DNA from: Calliopum simillimum
Lineage: Eukaryota > Arthropoda > Insecta > Diptera > Lauxaniidae
DNA length: 64,000 bases
NCBI GenBank assembly: GCA_951812925.1
Contig: OX638369.1
Span: 28,942,392 to 29,006,391 of the forward strand
Direction of reading: 5' to 3'
Shown here: positions 21,217 to 34,611 of the stretch, one piece after another
Numbering within the stretch: position 1 is the first letter of the stretch
Layout of the letters: each line of letters starts with the position of its first letter
Program-made: the position numbers and the translations under genes
Notes under the pieces: model-generated
The model's input: the letters and a program-made list of their open reading frames with translations, nothing else
Told to the model about the DNA's origin: nothing
Databases searched by the model: none

Positions 21217-24054
21217 CCCGATCAAAAAAGTATGTCAAAAATATATCAAAATGATATCCAAAATTTGTCAGTGACATACATAATTTTGACAAAAAAAGGA
21301 TATCAAAACGATATACGGAATGTAACGCTTTTCGTATATCACCATGATATCAAAAAAAGATATCAAAATGATATCAAAAAAAGATATCAAAATGATATCA
21401 AAAAATGATATCAAAATGATATACAAAAATTGTATATCAATGATATACAAAATTTGTATATCATTTTGATATCCATTTCTGATACAAAATTGACATAACC
21501 AACTTTGAGTCTTTAAAATTTTGCAATATTGTATTTGATCGTCGGCAACAAGTTTTTAGAAATTGCCCGCATGCAGCAAATGAATGAAGTGCCGGTTTTT
21601 TTAACTCAATTATATGTTTGTGCTTTTTCACTTATTTCGTGAGAAAATTCACTTACTAAAATCGGCTGCGCGTCCGCTTTCCATAGCATTTGTTTTCCCA
21701 ACCACAGGCTGCATACAACAACTGAAGGGAGTGTCGGTTTTTTTGCACTCAATTATATTTGTGTGCTTTTCACTAATTTCAGTAGAAAATTCACTTCTTT
21801 TACACTAAAATTGACTGCGCGTTTGTCTTCTAAAGTTACCTTTCCATAGAATCCACAAACGAAAACGTAAAATTTGACATATCAGCAGCTGATAAATTTT
21901 TGATATCATTTTGATATACATTTCTGATACAAAATGGACATGTTTTTCAATGATATCAAAAATATATCAAAATGATATACAAAAAAAGGATATCAGTGGC
22001 TGATAAATTTTTGATATCATTTTGATATACATGGGACATTCTTTTACAAATCGAACGGATTTCGGGAAAATTTTTTTTTCGAATTTTTAAATCTGGTAAA
22101 TTTTTTTATATAGTATTTTCTCATCAATTTAGTCAACACGTGTATCGGCATTTTGGCTAAAAAATTTATTCAAAGTTTTGGAAAAATCGGATAAAATACA
22201 AAAACACTTTGTATTCAAAATGCATTATCTCCGGTTCTACTTAACGGATTAACATAATTTTTTTAAATTATTTTTTCTCTTTACAAGAGCTTTTTATATA
22301 GTTATTTACATCCTTTCTATTTTGTTAATTAACTTGTGGTAATAACAATTTAATTGTTTAAACAATATTTTCATGTATGCGCCCAACACGAAGAAAATTT
22401 TAAAAAATACTACCTTGTGCGCTGTCCTTTTATCTAAAAAACGCATATCTTAGAAAACTGGACACTTTAATAGTTCCAAAGTTATTAAATATCTCACGGT
22501 GTTCAAACGACAGATTTAAATAAAATTTCAAATTACCAATTTTTTTTTGATTTCACTACATTACAAATAATTATAATTAATATGTGTGTGTAATATTTTG
22601 CGGACCATATTTTCTAAACTAATTTGAGGTCGCTGAGTCCAAAAATCGTATTTATTTTTATTTTTTAGGGGCCGTTCTCGAGATAAGCGACCTTTTCGAT
22701 TTTTGAGGTTATAGCTCCATTTTTTCGAACATATTTTGAGAAACCCAATTTCGATAGAATATGTTTTTGCACTATTATAGAGAGAAATTTTTAAGCTTCC
22801 AATAAATGTACCAATATCTAAGATCCAATTCAAATTGGCTGAGTTATAGCAACGAAAAGTTCATTTTTATAGTAGTTTTTTACACTTTTTCGTGTTTAAG
22901 CCAAATTAAACACGGTTTTATTGCCAGTAGCGTATACAAATATATACATCTTATATTTTGGTTCAATAGTGTATTTAATTGCAATTATTTGGAGTTCAAT
23001 TTTAGCAAAATCGGATCATTTTTTAAAAAGTTATTAAGGTTTTAGTGAAATAAGACCATTTCGATTTTCATAGAAAACACAAATTATTTTTTAAATTTTT
23101 GTTGAAAAAATTAATTTTTTCTATGAAAATCGAAATGGTCTTATTTAACTAAAACATTAATAACTTTTTAAAAAATGATCCAATTTTGCTAAAATTGAAC
23201 TTCAAATATTTGCAATTAAATACACTATTGAACCAAAATATAAGATGTATATATTTGTATACGCTACTGGCAATAAAACCGTGTTTAATTTGGCTTAAAC
23301 ACGAAAAAGTGTAAAAAACTACTATAAAAATGAACTTTTCGTTGCTATAACTCAGCTTATCTCGAGAACGGCCCCTAAGAAAAAAAAATAAATACGATTT
23401 TTGGACTCAGCGACCTAAAATTAGTTTAGAAAATATGGTCCGCAAAATGTTACACACACATATTAATTATTTGTAATGTAGAGAAATCAAAAAAAAATTG
23501 GTAATTTAAAATTTTGTTTAAATCTGTCGCCGTGAGATATTAAATAACTTTGGATCTATTAAAGTGTCCAGTTTTCTAAGATATGTGTTTTTTAGATAAA
23601 AGGACAGCGCACAAGGTAGTATTTTTTAAAATTTTCTTCGTGTTGGGCGCAAACATGAAAATATTGTTTAAACAATTAAATTGTTATTACCACAAGTTAA
23701 TTAACAAAATAGAAAGGATGTAAATAACTATATAAAAAGCTCTTGTAAAAAGGAAAAATAATTTAAAAAAATTATGTTAATCCGTTCAGTAGAACCGGAG
23801 ATAATGCATTTTGAGTACAAGGTGTTTTTGTATTTTATCCGATTTTTCCAAAACTTTGAATAATTCTAATTGCAAAAAAAAAAATTTTTAGCCAAAATGC
23901 CGATACACGTGTTGACTAATTTACTAAACTACAGCAGTAAAAAAATTTTCAGACGATTCTAAAATGTGAAGTTTAATTTGATGTTCGATTTGTAAAAGAA
24001 TGTCCCACATTTCTGATACATTGACAAGAACTTGACAAGTTTTTTTGATCGGGG
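21217..24054. mobile_element. 2.8-kb palindromic foldback element with GATATC-type repeats
   Basis: Outer ends CCCGATCAAAAAA (21217) and TTTTTTGATCGGGG (to 24054) are inverted. From about 22029 to 24010 the element is a near-perfect palindrome with ~1-kb arms centred near 23090. The right arm lacks about 140 bp present in the left arm (near 22685-22845). The left part carries clustered GATATCAAAATGATATC strings (21230-21490 and 21890-22030). No conserved frame was found; minus frame 22561-22833 merely crosses the arm. Confidence 0.7.
21589..21850 (+). repeat. Direct duplication inside the foldback element
   Basis: Two copies of a ~140-bp segment follow each other, beginning AGTGCCGGTTTTTTTAACTC (21589) and AGTGTCGGTTTTTTTGCACT (21731), and both reaching an ACTGCGCG/GGCTGCGCG string. 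The copies have diverged at many positions. Confidence 0.6.
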
Positions 24055-24059
24055 ACAAG

Positions 24060-25000
24060 CTGATGCATACACAGGTTTGCGCCTAAGTCCGTCCTCACTA
24101 CTTAACGTTAGCTGTGAGTAACTGATCTACCATCGGACCACTCACGTCTATTGTGGTGGTTCTCTTCCCCTCCTTAAGCTATTTTTTCCCCTGCGCTATA
24201 CTTACCTCTTTTGCCTTTAAAAGGGAGAGAAAACACACTTACACGTTAATCGTTAGCAACTGAGATACGCTATCGGGTTTCTCACATTTAATGTGGTGGC
24301 TCTCCTTACCACTCTACGGTTTTTCTTTTATTCTACGTACGTAAGTCTGTTTTCAAAAGAAAGAGGGAAAAATTACGGCAAACTGATTCAGTATCGGATT
24401 TGAACGCAAGTCTGCTCTCACCACTGATCATCGGGCTCTTCACATCTAATGTGGTGGTACTCTTTACCGCCCTACGGTATGTTTTCGATCTACGAATTTA
24501 TATCTATCTTATACAACCTAGTACTTTTCCCTGCTCTACTTGCTACCCCAGTGGTCGCTCCTACCGCCATTCGTTTGTGTGACCCCTTACTCTTGCGCTA
24601 ATCAGAGGCAACTGATTTATTATTACTAATTATGTACTAATTCCTACTACTACTACGACTACTGCAACTACACTGCTTGAAATACACAAGTACCTTGTTT
24701 CCTTCTTCGTTGCTCCTGCTGCTGTTGTGTGCTGGTCTCCGGCTACGCAAAGACTGTCCCGATTCACTGCGGTGTGTCTAAATTTATGTTATATTTCTTT
24801 GACATCTATCGAAAAGAGCGACAGCTGCGTGTCAAAAACAGCTGTTGCGCAGTGTTGCCGTATGATATCTTTTAGTAATGTGGTGGGGATTTTACCTTAA
24901 ACTAATTTATGCTTATTTTTTTCTTAAATAATTGCTTACATCGATAGTTAAATTCATTATTTTCTTTTTTAATTACAATATATAAAAAAATTGGTACATT
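24060..25000 (+). repeat. Repeat block with ~140-185-bp sub-units, copy A
   Basis: Sub-units marked by CATCTAATGTGGTGG-like strings occur near 24150, 24285 and 24440. The distal end contains AGCTGTTGCGCAGTGTTGCC and TGTGGTGGGGATTTTACC (near 24838-24895). The same distal sequence lies in inverse orientation at 34640-34740. A frame at 24400-24582 crosses the repeats and is not a gene. The TE class is unknown. Confidence 0.6.
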
Positions 25001-27699
25001 TTATTTATAATAATAATAATAATACTGAATAATAATTAAAAAAAGGAACAAGTGTATATTGGAGATATAGAAAAAGATATACAAAAGAATATATAAAAAT
25101 TGTTGGTTGATATGGTTCGGTGCAAAGCGATGTTTGTTTTTTTTTTGTGAGGGGAAAATAAGGCCCCGCAGACTTTCCTTCTCACAAAATGTTAGTTAGT
25201 AGAAATTATTGGAGTAATTTTTTGTCATCAATCAAACTCTATTTTATATTCTTATTTTTTCAATGCTACAGATCTTCCAATTTTTGTCAACGAGAGTATA
25301 TTTTCGTTTCCTTTTCCTAAAAATTTGCTGCAACACTGTAGTGGCAATTTCTTTGCCATTGCAATTCGACCACATACTTACAATCGCACCCGCATCGAAT
25401 TTGTTGCTGCTTATTATTTATTTGAGCTTTTAACGCAGCTAATAATTTTTTTTTTCCTCACACACACATATGACTAATGTGCGGCCACCCTAAGAATGAC
25501 ACTTTTTTTGGAGAGTACTGGATTGTGTTCCTTTTTTTTCTATTCTCGAAGGGTAGTCCACCGCCAACTAACGATGCATTTGACACCCTCGTCGTCATTC
25601 GTATACAATGAATGTGTTGTGAAATGAATCTCGTCTTATGAGTTTTCTTATGTATTGTGATGGTGTTTGTTTATTTGTTTGTTTGTTTGTGTACACAAAG
25701 GATTTTGTTAGTGATATTTTTATTTATGTCGTTTTTATTACACTTCGTCTTATGTTACTTTTCTGCTGCTTTGTAGTTGCAAGTATTTATTTGTTGCTAT
25801 ATTTCTACTGCTGCTGTTGCTTTATTAGCCACATTTTTAGATGCGCGTAATACGCGTTTGCGAAAGTCTATAATGCGCTGCGCTGCATTTTCATGTTGCT
25901 TAAGCTGTTGCAAATGAAAATGTGAACTGGACTAAGCAGTTGTCAGTAAAAAAGTGAAGCGATTGAAAAAACATTAATTTTTTTTTTTTTTGTGGACATA
26001 CGGATCAAAAGAAACTTTTAAAAAAAAAAAATAAAAATTTTCCCGGATTTTGTCCAATCCAAAAAAGTTTTAATTTGATTTACTGGGTACCATTTCTCTA
26101 TTAAATATCCACGCGGAGTTCAAATCTGGGATCAGTACTTGTCCAACACGTCAGAATCTAAAGGGTGGCACTAATGTTTTCCAAAAATAACAAAAACTTG
26201 CAAATCGTAGAACAGGAAAAGTGATGTCCACATATGTGGACTATACACTGAAGAGAATATAGGAGGCACAAAATATTTCTGCATTTTTATAGTAAATGTA
26301 TCATTTAGAACTACTGTTTTTCTTCAAAATGGCCGATAGAAAAGTAATATATGATTTTTTCTTGCAAAGTTATAAACATTTCAATGTGACATTACGAAAA
26401 ACAGATATTGTACCATAACGGTGCAAGGATTGGATTTCGAATTTTTTGGAATATCCATCCGATAGCTAATTTTGAAGTAGAAGAGCTTTGCTATTTGATG
26501 CAATAAGTAAAAGGCAGAAGAAATGCTCTGTCGTTCTAAATGTGACCTCAAAATAGTAATATTTGAATTCAAAGGCGGTCCAAAAAATATTTCTCCAAAA
26601 TAAATCCCCAAAAACTTCACTCGAAATCCATGATATATGTAGTATAACAATTATGATATCGGCTTCAAAAAATATTTTCGTTGCCACAAAAGCATTTATG
26701 ATAATAATTACATGAATTTATGTAATTTTTGCAACACCCTTACACATGTGTAAATTAATATATGTGTATATGTTTAATGGATATGAATTGCTTCTCATGT
26801 TGCTCTTTATTGTAGCAGTAGATTTTGTCACCATTGTGATTGCTGCTGCTGTTTTTGTTGTTGTTGTTGTTATTTTGTTGTTCTTTATTTCCCTCCATTC
26901 ATATGTCCAACTTGTTGATGTCATCCTTTTGGGAGTTACTTAAGATTCACACAAGGAATTTCCAACACATGGCACGCACTCAAGGATACTCTCGTTCTTC
27001 TGCTCTGCTGTCTGAGTTCATTGAATTTTCACTGTTTCTTTTCACATTTTGGATGAAGATTCAAATGAAGGTGAAAATTTCAAAGAAAGAAAGAAAGTGT
27101 GTAAAATTTTTTCTTAAAAAAAAAAAATATTTATTTAAAATTTAAAACTTATATTGTAATTTCATGAAAAAAATTTTAAAAGTGTTAGGTACAAAAAAAA
27201 TATTTTAATTTAATAACTTTCATTCAGTTTGAAAAAAATTTAAGTTTAAGTGACATCAGCAGAGTAAATGACAACTCCGTCAGTAACATCAAAAACAAAA
27301 GCTTCAAAAGATTAGCCCGACTGTGTTTTCACGCACAAGACCAAACTTTTAACTGCTAGCGGCAGGAAGGAAATTTCCGCTGACGGCGCTTTAAAGTTTT
27401 AAAGGCAGTTTGCCAAAAATATTTGCGCATATTGCGTAAGTTTCTGTTGTCTCAAACTTTAGGTGACTTCATTCAAGTTTCGCTGAATGTGCGCGCCAGG
27501 CTGTCGAGCTGCAAACAAGAACACCTCTAACTACAGAAAAAAAGGATGGCAGCAGAGTCTCTTACAATTGACAATAACAAAACATGAAAGGATGTAATCG
27601 TTTTGTTATTTAGTAAGTCACGCCAGCTACAGTACTACAGAAATATGAGAAAGAATGCGGTTTGAAGGAAACATTGCTCAAAGTTTATATATCGCCGGT
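25001..27699. other. Non-coding stretch with microsatellites and homopolymers
   Basis: TAA repeats occur near 25008-25024, T-runs near 25130-25146 and 25978-25992, and a TTG run near 26848-26880. GTCCACATATGTGGAC, a perfect 16-bp palindrome, is at about 26225-26240. Frames at 26381-26687 and 26746-27145 are low-complexity or lack recognisable domains. Confidence 0.45.
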
Positions 27700-27985
27700 G
27701 CTTACGAAGAAAATCTTCTAACCGAAAGTTGCGGCGAAGAAAATCTTTTTCTTTAAATTGCGGCGAAAAAAATCTTTTTTGTAATATGCGGACAAGAAAA
27801 TCACATTTTATAAAATGCGGCGAAGAAAATCACTTTTTACAAAATGCGGCGAAGAAAATCACTTTTTACAAAATGCGGCGAAGAAAATTTTGTAATAAGT
27901 TATTTTCTTCTTCGCATTTTGAAAAAAGTGATTTTCTTGTCCGCATTCGCACAAAAAACGATATTTTTCTTGTCCGCATTTACAG
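27700..27985. repeat. ~29-bp minisatellite with inverted tail
   Basis: ATGCGGCGAAGAAAATCACT-like units start near 27786, 27815, 27844 and 27873 at 29-bp spacing, preceded by more diverged units from about 27700. After 27900 similar units run in the opposite orientation (TTTTCTTGTCCGCATT). The 97-codon frame at 27729-28022 is simply the repeat read in one frame. Confidence 0.7.
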
Positions 27986-29899
27986 GTACATTTCATTAAT
28001 TTTATTCAATGTGCTTATGTAAAACAACAACAAAATCAATAAAACAAGGCGAAACGCATAAAAGAAAAAACATAAATAATATATTGGAAGGCTGGTTAGC
28101 GTCACGTGTTTCGGAACCAACCATAAGTCAACCTCTTCAGATGCATTTACCGACCTCCAGAAAAACTTTCACGCATGCTTTATTTAATTTTTAGCATAGA
28201 ATTGTTGAAAAACACACCAATAAGAAAAATATGGCACATGCAAAAGTTTTTTGTTGTTGTTTTTCTGTTTGTTATGCATCGGTCTGCTGTAGTAGCAGTG
28301 ATTCTTAATAAATCTATGCTAAAAGTTAAATATAATATCCTTGAAACTTATCCGGATATCGGCAAATGGGTCTGATGTGGTCGATCTATGGTGGGTTCCG
28401 CAAAACTCAAACCAGCCTTTCAATATTTTATTTTTTTGTTTCTTTTTATGCACTTTGTTTTGTTTTTCTCTCTCTGTTTCCATGTTGTATTTTCAATAAA
28501 TTATTCATTTTAATTTAATATTACGTATATACCAATGTCCAAATTTCGAAATCATAGAAATGCCATGCTAAAACTGACTTTGCTTCTGACAGTAGTGACA
28601 CAATTATAATAACTACAACAACAACAGTAACAATATACGAAACTAATTACCACACCCCACCAACAATCACAATAACACAGCGAGTGACGTAATAAAGAAC
28701 AATTAAGCTTTGCAAAACTATACCGCAATTGAAGCCTAAAATTACACCACTAACTAACTTAGACGCACGCACACCGAACACAGAGACAGTGATGCACCCA
28801 CGCATATAGCCATGCAGAGTATTGTTCATTGTAGAGCTCTCGCAAAGGACTAGCTACCTACATATGTATGTGATGCCTAATTTTAATTACACTAAAAGCA
28901 CATTTCGAAACCATAAATGCAAAATTTGTTTGACACCTACGCACAAGTTTTACACACACAGTCACATACCATATATTCGTATATACCCTACATTGGTGAC
29001 CTACACGCACTTAAGTGTATGCTCATTATCCATACAATACAAAAGATACGTACGACGCACTGGCAGGACATTGGGTTAATCACTAACAATAGCAGGCGTA
29101 TTATTTTCATCAACTCTCGTCCACGTGATTGTATTGGTTACTTGCGCCGCGGCGCGCCGTGCCCAGCGAGAGAATTACTTAAAAAAAACAATAGCAAAAA
29201 ATTCGCGGTGACCGACTTTCACATGTAATGCGAATATGCGGCATAAGTTCGTGTACTTTACAAAAGTCGACATTCATATTCATTTGAGCGGCAGGATACA
29301 GCGTAGGAACTGTATCGATACTTTGGATGTTAAGAAAATAGAAGAAAAAACCATTAATTAGAAATTAATGCCAAAATAAACAAAAATAACAAGCAAAAAC
29401 GACAAGAAGATAGTGCGTAGTACAAGGCGAATGTTATTTAGCTGTTACTAGAACCATTGAAAAGATGTGGATGCTGTTAATGCATCTGTCAGCCTTAAAA
29501 ATCGCCAAAGAAGCGATGAGACAAAAACTGAATCAATATTGTACGGTCCAAAACAAACCTATACTAACTTGTATAATTGGAAACGTTTTGATAGGGCACT
29601 TAGGCCCGGATTCACAGTCATAAGTTAACTAATGAAAAGAGTTTCACTAACAATATTATATTTTCAGTCATTAAAAAAGTCAATAGTTAAATCCCTATAA
29701 TTCATTGGTTAACCATTTGTTACACAACAGCTGATGCTGAAGAAATAGAGTTCACATAAGTTATATAAAAGTTCTAAAAATGTTTTCAGGCACAAAAAAT
29801 ACTAAGTCTGAGTGACGCAGATATTGATAAAGTTTAGAATATTACAAGCGAACATAAACAAAACTAGTAAGGGTGTTGCCTTTGTCCTGGTGAAATACT
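27986..29899. other. Non-coding stretch with a GC-rich spot
   Basis: No gene was recognised. At about 29143-29162 the sequence is CGCCGCGGCGCGCC-rich in otherwise AT-rich DNA. A 103-codon frame (28917-29228) crosses it but has no recognisable domain. Confidence 0.4.
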
Positions 29900-32100
29900 A
29901 AATACCTTACATTGAAGCATTTTGAAAAAGTTGCATGAATAGGAAGTACCACGCCTTTTTGTATAAACTCACTTAGTTTTTGCTCAGAGCCTGCACTAAC
30001 TTTTCTAGTATCTATGATGAATATTAGAACATTACCCCAAATAACGCTTGCACTACAGCATTTTGAAAACTTTGAGTGTATGGTAGGTGCCTAGCCCACT
30101 TGTCCGAATCAATCGAATTTCTGATCAGTTATTGCATTTTTTACTCTTCGTGTCTGAGTGAAATTTGGTTGGATTATTTCAAAAAATGCTTTCACGGCAC
30201 GGCACTTGGCCGAGCTCGCCTAGTTTTTGCTCAAAGCTTCTACTACACACCTGTCCCCACGTGTTTTAAATAAAAAGTGCTTGCACCCAAAATGTTTTTT
30301 TGGAGAAACATGCGGAATGCCTCTAGGATCAAACATACATAGCTCTTTTTTCAAAGTGAATGGCACTTTTTCAAACCAGGGCCAAAAAACCCATTTTTTA
30401 GCACTGTGCTCTATACTAAAACCAAAAAAAAAGTTGACTAAAACGGATACAAAAAAAGAGTATGCAGAAAGTAACCGGCTTGTCTGTAGATTTTAAAACA
30501 GTAAACTGAAAAACCCTGCAAAATATCGTTTAGGAGATATTGCGTTTTCTTTAATTTTTGCGTACAAAAAAAAATAATGATCAATATATAGAAACAAAAA
30601 TAGTCAATTCTAATGTATTTTTTGATGCTAAAACCGAATCTGGTCTTAAAATTGCTCTATCTTTTCTGATTTTTGAGATATCCTTACCTGAAATTTTGGC
30701 ATGTACGGTTTTTTTACCATTTTTGAAGTTATATAACAGGAGCAGGTAATTGTTCATCATAAAACTTGATAAAGTTTTTAGCAGTACTATTCTTTTTCTT
30801 CAAAGCTCACTTTAATTTATATCGATATCTTTTTTTTCTTTGAAATATCGTAACCTAAAAAAAGTTCAAAAAATGCACGAAAGACGCCATTGGCAACATT
30901 GGTTGATTTAAATTAAAAGTTGTTAAAAATGATTATGATGTTTAAGAATGCTTCTGTAAAAAGTAATTATTATCACTTGTAATTTACCATAATCATTTTA
31001 ATAACTTTTTATATAAATCAACCAATGTTGCCAATGGCGTCTTTCGTGCATTTTTTGAACTTTTTTAGGTTACGATATTTCGGAGAAAAGAAAAGATATA
31101 TAAATCAAACTGAGCTTTGAAGAAAAAGAATAGTACTTTGAAAAACTTTATCGAGTTTTATGATAAAAAATTACCTACTCCTGTTATAACACTTCAAAAA
31201 TGGTGAAAAAACCGTACATGCCAAAATTTCAGGTAAGGATATCTCAAAAATCAGAAGTGATAGAGCAATTTTAAGAGCAGATTCGGTTTTAGCATCAAAA
31301 AATACATTAGGATTGACTATTTTTGTTTCTATATATTGATCATTATTTTTTTTTGTACGCAAAAATTAAAGTTTTTAATAGAAACACAAAAAATTAAGTA
31401 AAAACGCAATATCTCCTAAACGATATTTTATAGGATTTCTCAGTTTACTGTTTTTTAATCTACAGACAAGCAGGTTACTTTCTGCATACTCTTTTTTTGT
31501 ATGCGTTTTAGTCAACTTTTTTTTTTTGGTTTTAGTATAGAGCACAGTGCTAAAAAATGGGTTTTTTGGCCCTGGTTTGAAAAAGTGCCGTTCACTTTGA
31601 AAAAAAAAGCTATGTATGTTTGATCTTAGAGGCACTCCGCATGTTTCTCCAAAAAAACATTTTGGGTGCAAGCACTTTTTATTTAAAACACGTGGGGACA
31701 GGTGTGACTACTATTCCTAGTATCTGTGCTAAATATTATTACGTTACCTGAATAACTCTTGCACCACTGCATTTTGAAAACTTTGAATGTATGGGAGATG
31801 CCACTCCCACTTGTCCGAATCATCCGAATTTCTGGATAAAGTTTGGATTTTTTATCCTTAGTGTCTGTGCGAAATTTAGTCGGAAAATCACAAAAAGCGC
31901 TTTTAGTATAGCATTTTGAAATTTTTTGTTATATGGGAGGCGCCACGCCCTCTTATATAAATTTACTTTATTTTTGCTTAGAGCTTTTACATACTTTATA
32001 TAATATTTGGTATTTTGATTAATTTATTGCTAATAATGCTCTTAATATTCTGTTTTGAATATATTTGTTTGTATGGGCGGTAGGCATGTCCGTTGACCAA
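29900..32100 (+). repeat. Tandem array of ~130-140-bp units, interrupted by a palindromic element
   Basis: Units sharing CATTTTGAAAACTTTG, a GGxGxCACGCCCACTTGTCC-like core and TAGTATCTGTG-like strings occur from about 29917 to 30245 and resume from 31711 to about 32090. A CAGACAGACGGACATG string near 32200-32216, common in fly interspersed repeats, follows. The array is split by the element at 30246-31706; uninterrupted units show the pre-insertion sequence. Confidence 0.65.
30246..31706. mobile_element. 1.46-kb palindromic element with ACTA duplication
   Basis: Termini CACACCTGTCCCC and GGGGACAGGTGTG are inverted. ACTA flanks both sides (30242-30245 and 31707-31710), and related array units carry the unoccupied site CACTAACTTTTCTAG. 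The arms are about 700 bp each, centred near 30960. Apparent frames 30558-30749 (+) and 31171-31362 (-) are the same arm sequence read from each side; the similarity of the two peptides reflects the palindrome and is not evidence of coding. Confidence 0.75.
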
Positions 32101-32268
32101 TTTAGCTCATTTTGAATCCCACACGTTAATTTTTACAACGGAATCAGTGTACTTAATATCATCCACAGATCGACAGACACTCAGCCAGCCAGACGTACAG
32201 ACAGACGGACATGTTAACTAATGAATGTGACTCTAAGCCATAATGTTCATAATCATTCCCATCATTGA

Positions 32269-32855
32269 CCAGTCAAATTAGATTTGGGTCTTGCATTGAC
32301 TCCAAAGTTCATAAAATCTACACCAATCGATAGAAAATTTCGCCCTGAACAACATATCAAAATGGGTTCTCCCAATTTTTCTGGGAAATTATGTAAGTCG
32401 GGTTTCCGATTTTAGTAATACAAGTTTTTGTCTTGCGTATTAATATATAGATTTGATTATGTTATACTTACCTATATAAGTCTTCGATACAGGTACAAAT
32501 CATTTTAAAAATATAAAGTTTAGATAACAAGCTAGAGGACTTTCAAAAATGCGTTAGTTTGAATCAAATTTTTAAAACCCTCTTACTAGTAAACCAGACT
32601 TTATATTGTAAAAATATTTTGTACCTAGATCGAAGACATATATAGGTATAACACAATCAAATATTACTAAAATCGGAACTTAATGAGCAAAGCCCCAGTT
32701 TACATAATTTTACGGAAAATTTGGGAGAACTCATTTTGATAAGTTATTTAGGGCGAAATTCTCTATCAATTTGTATAGGTTTAATGAACTTTTGAATTTG
32801 TGCAGGACTCATATATGCAGCCAGAATCAAATTTGACTGGTTAATCAGCTAGCAT
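32269..32855. mobile_element. ~590-bp palindrome
   Basis: GACCAGTCAAATTAGATTTG near 32269 and its inverse near 32828-32850 mark the ends. The arms share TTTCGCCCTGAACAACATAT (inverse near 32745) and are centred near 32570. No coding frame is present and the target duplication was not resolved. Confidence 0.65.
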
Positions 32856-34611
32856 TGGATTGAACTTTTCTCTATAATGTCTCCGTATCCTTGCTAATGT
32901 TTGCTTGTACAAATCTCCATTTGTGGGTAATTTCGCTTTTTATTTAACATCTGGAAAGACATAACAGCATTGTATTCTCGACGTTTCTCAATATTTTTGT
33001 GGGGAATTTCTGCTGTGGTAGATAGTGTAATTATGCAATATGTTATATTTGATGTGAGTATACTTTCCGGCTTGTTGAGGCTCCTCTTGCTTATGGTAAA
33101 TTTGTTAGAAACAATACGCTTACTCATTTTATATTAGATGACGCTGATGGCTGTCTCACATTATGCAATGAGCATTTACTTTTGTAGTCCTAATATTTGT
33201 ATTTTTGAGACAATATTCTATCTCAATAATTAGTAAAATTATTTTTTTGCTACACGATAAAATATCCACATCTCCAACTAAATCATAAAATTTCCTTTGA
33301 GCCTTTGTCGTTTTTTTATTTTGTTTTTTTTTTTTTTTTTGCATAATGAAAAATAAATTTTTTTTTTATACATTGTAATTAAGGTCACTTTTATGACCGT
33401 CATCATGTCTTTACAGTAATAATGCGTGTTCACAAAAAATCTTGAGTTATGTTTGTATGCAAATATATGATGTATATTAAACAAAAAAAAAAAAAACATA
33501 TTAATAAAAAAAACTTGCAACAAAATTAGGCCATGTTTTACATTATAAAAAATGAAAAAAAGATTATGCCTCTGCCTGTTGCATGACACATGGTAACAAA
33601 ACACATTGCTTTGTTCTTGCTGAGGATAAAAAGGTTACAAATGAACTTTATGGTTGTATATGTATGATACGTGATTACAAGTAGCATTTTACTTTACTGA
33701 TAATTTTTGTATTTTTTTTCCACATATATCATCAAAATTGTTTTACGCACTCCCTTTTGACGCAGTCAGTTTAAGGTCCCCCGAAATTAGCTGAGCATGA
33801 TTTATTTCTACTACATGACCCTAATCTTGCTATCTGCTAGAAGCAGCTTAATTAAAACTCTGAATTTAATAGAATGATAATGAAATGGAATGCAAATGCA
33901 CGGAAATACTCAAATATAAAAGTGCTAGAATTAAAGGCGTCGACAGTAATTTTTATTAGAATCATTTATGAATGTCACGAGACATTTATGTGGAACAAAC
34001 CGTCGCGACGGTGACTTATGCTAATGAGGTCAAGTGCCATATCGTTATTTGGTAACGAAGCGATAGACAGGTGAAATAAAAAGGGTAATTTATGGAGGTT
34101 AGTAACGTGTGAAACATACCAATTTAATATACATTTAGTATACTTGATACAATTTGATCTTATCGATATTTGATTATATTTTTTATGGGATTTACATACT
34201 CGCACATTCAAATGGAAAACAAAATTCAAAAAAATACATAATGTCTTTTTACCGTCAATCTAAAGACGAGGCTCGATATAAGACCTTATTTGTCATAGTT
34301 GACATTTATGTATTACGGAAATGTGGATTTAAAAACTCATCAGTTTCAGTTCGCTAAGAGAGAGTAGCGATTTCGGCCATCAACAAAAAAAAACTCAAAA
34401 TTCAAAAAAGATTTCTGGATGCATTTAGAGACGGAAAAATGTTCCTAACCAACAGAACTTTCTCTTTTTGTAAAGTCCTTTTATGAGGAGGAAAGCTTGT
34501 GGGATCGCGTTTTCTTCCTACAAATCATAGCACGTAATATTATAATTTAAATTATACTATTTCCTATCAATTTATAATTAATTTGTGTTATTATTAATTA
34601 AAAGAACTTTA
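32856..34611. other. Non-coding stretch, nothing recognised
   Basis: T-runs occur near 33325-33341 and 33357-33370 and an A-run near 33484-33495. Frames on both strands (for example minus 33278-33604) are low complexity. Confidence 0.45.

Noticed and set aside
25991..26240. A MITE with TGTGGACAT ends
   Set aside because: A 16-bp palindrome near 26225 and a partial match near 25991 exist, but the match is too short to define an element.
27729..28022. A small basic protein
   Set aside because: The frame reads straight through a 29-bp minisatellite with no recognisable domain.
30558..31362. Two nearly identical peptides (63 codons each) on opposite strands
   Set aside because: The similarity is the direct result of the palindromic arms, not conservation of a protein.
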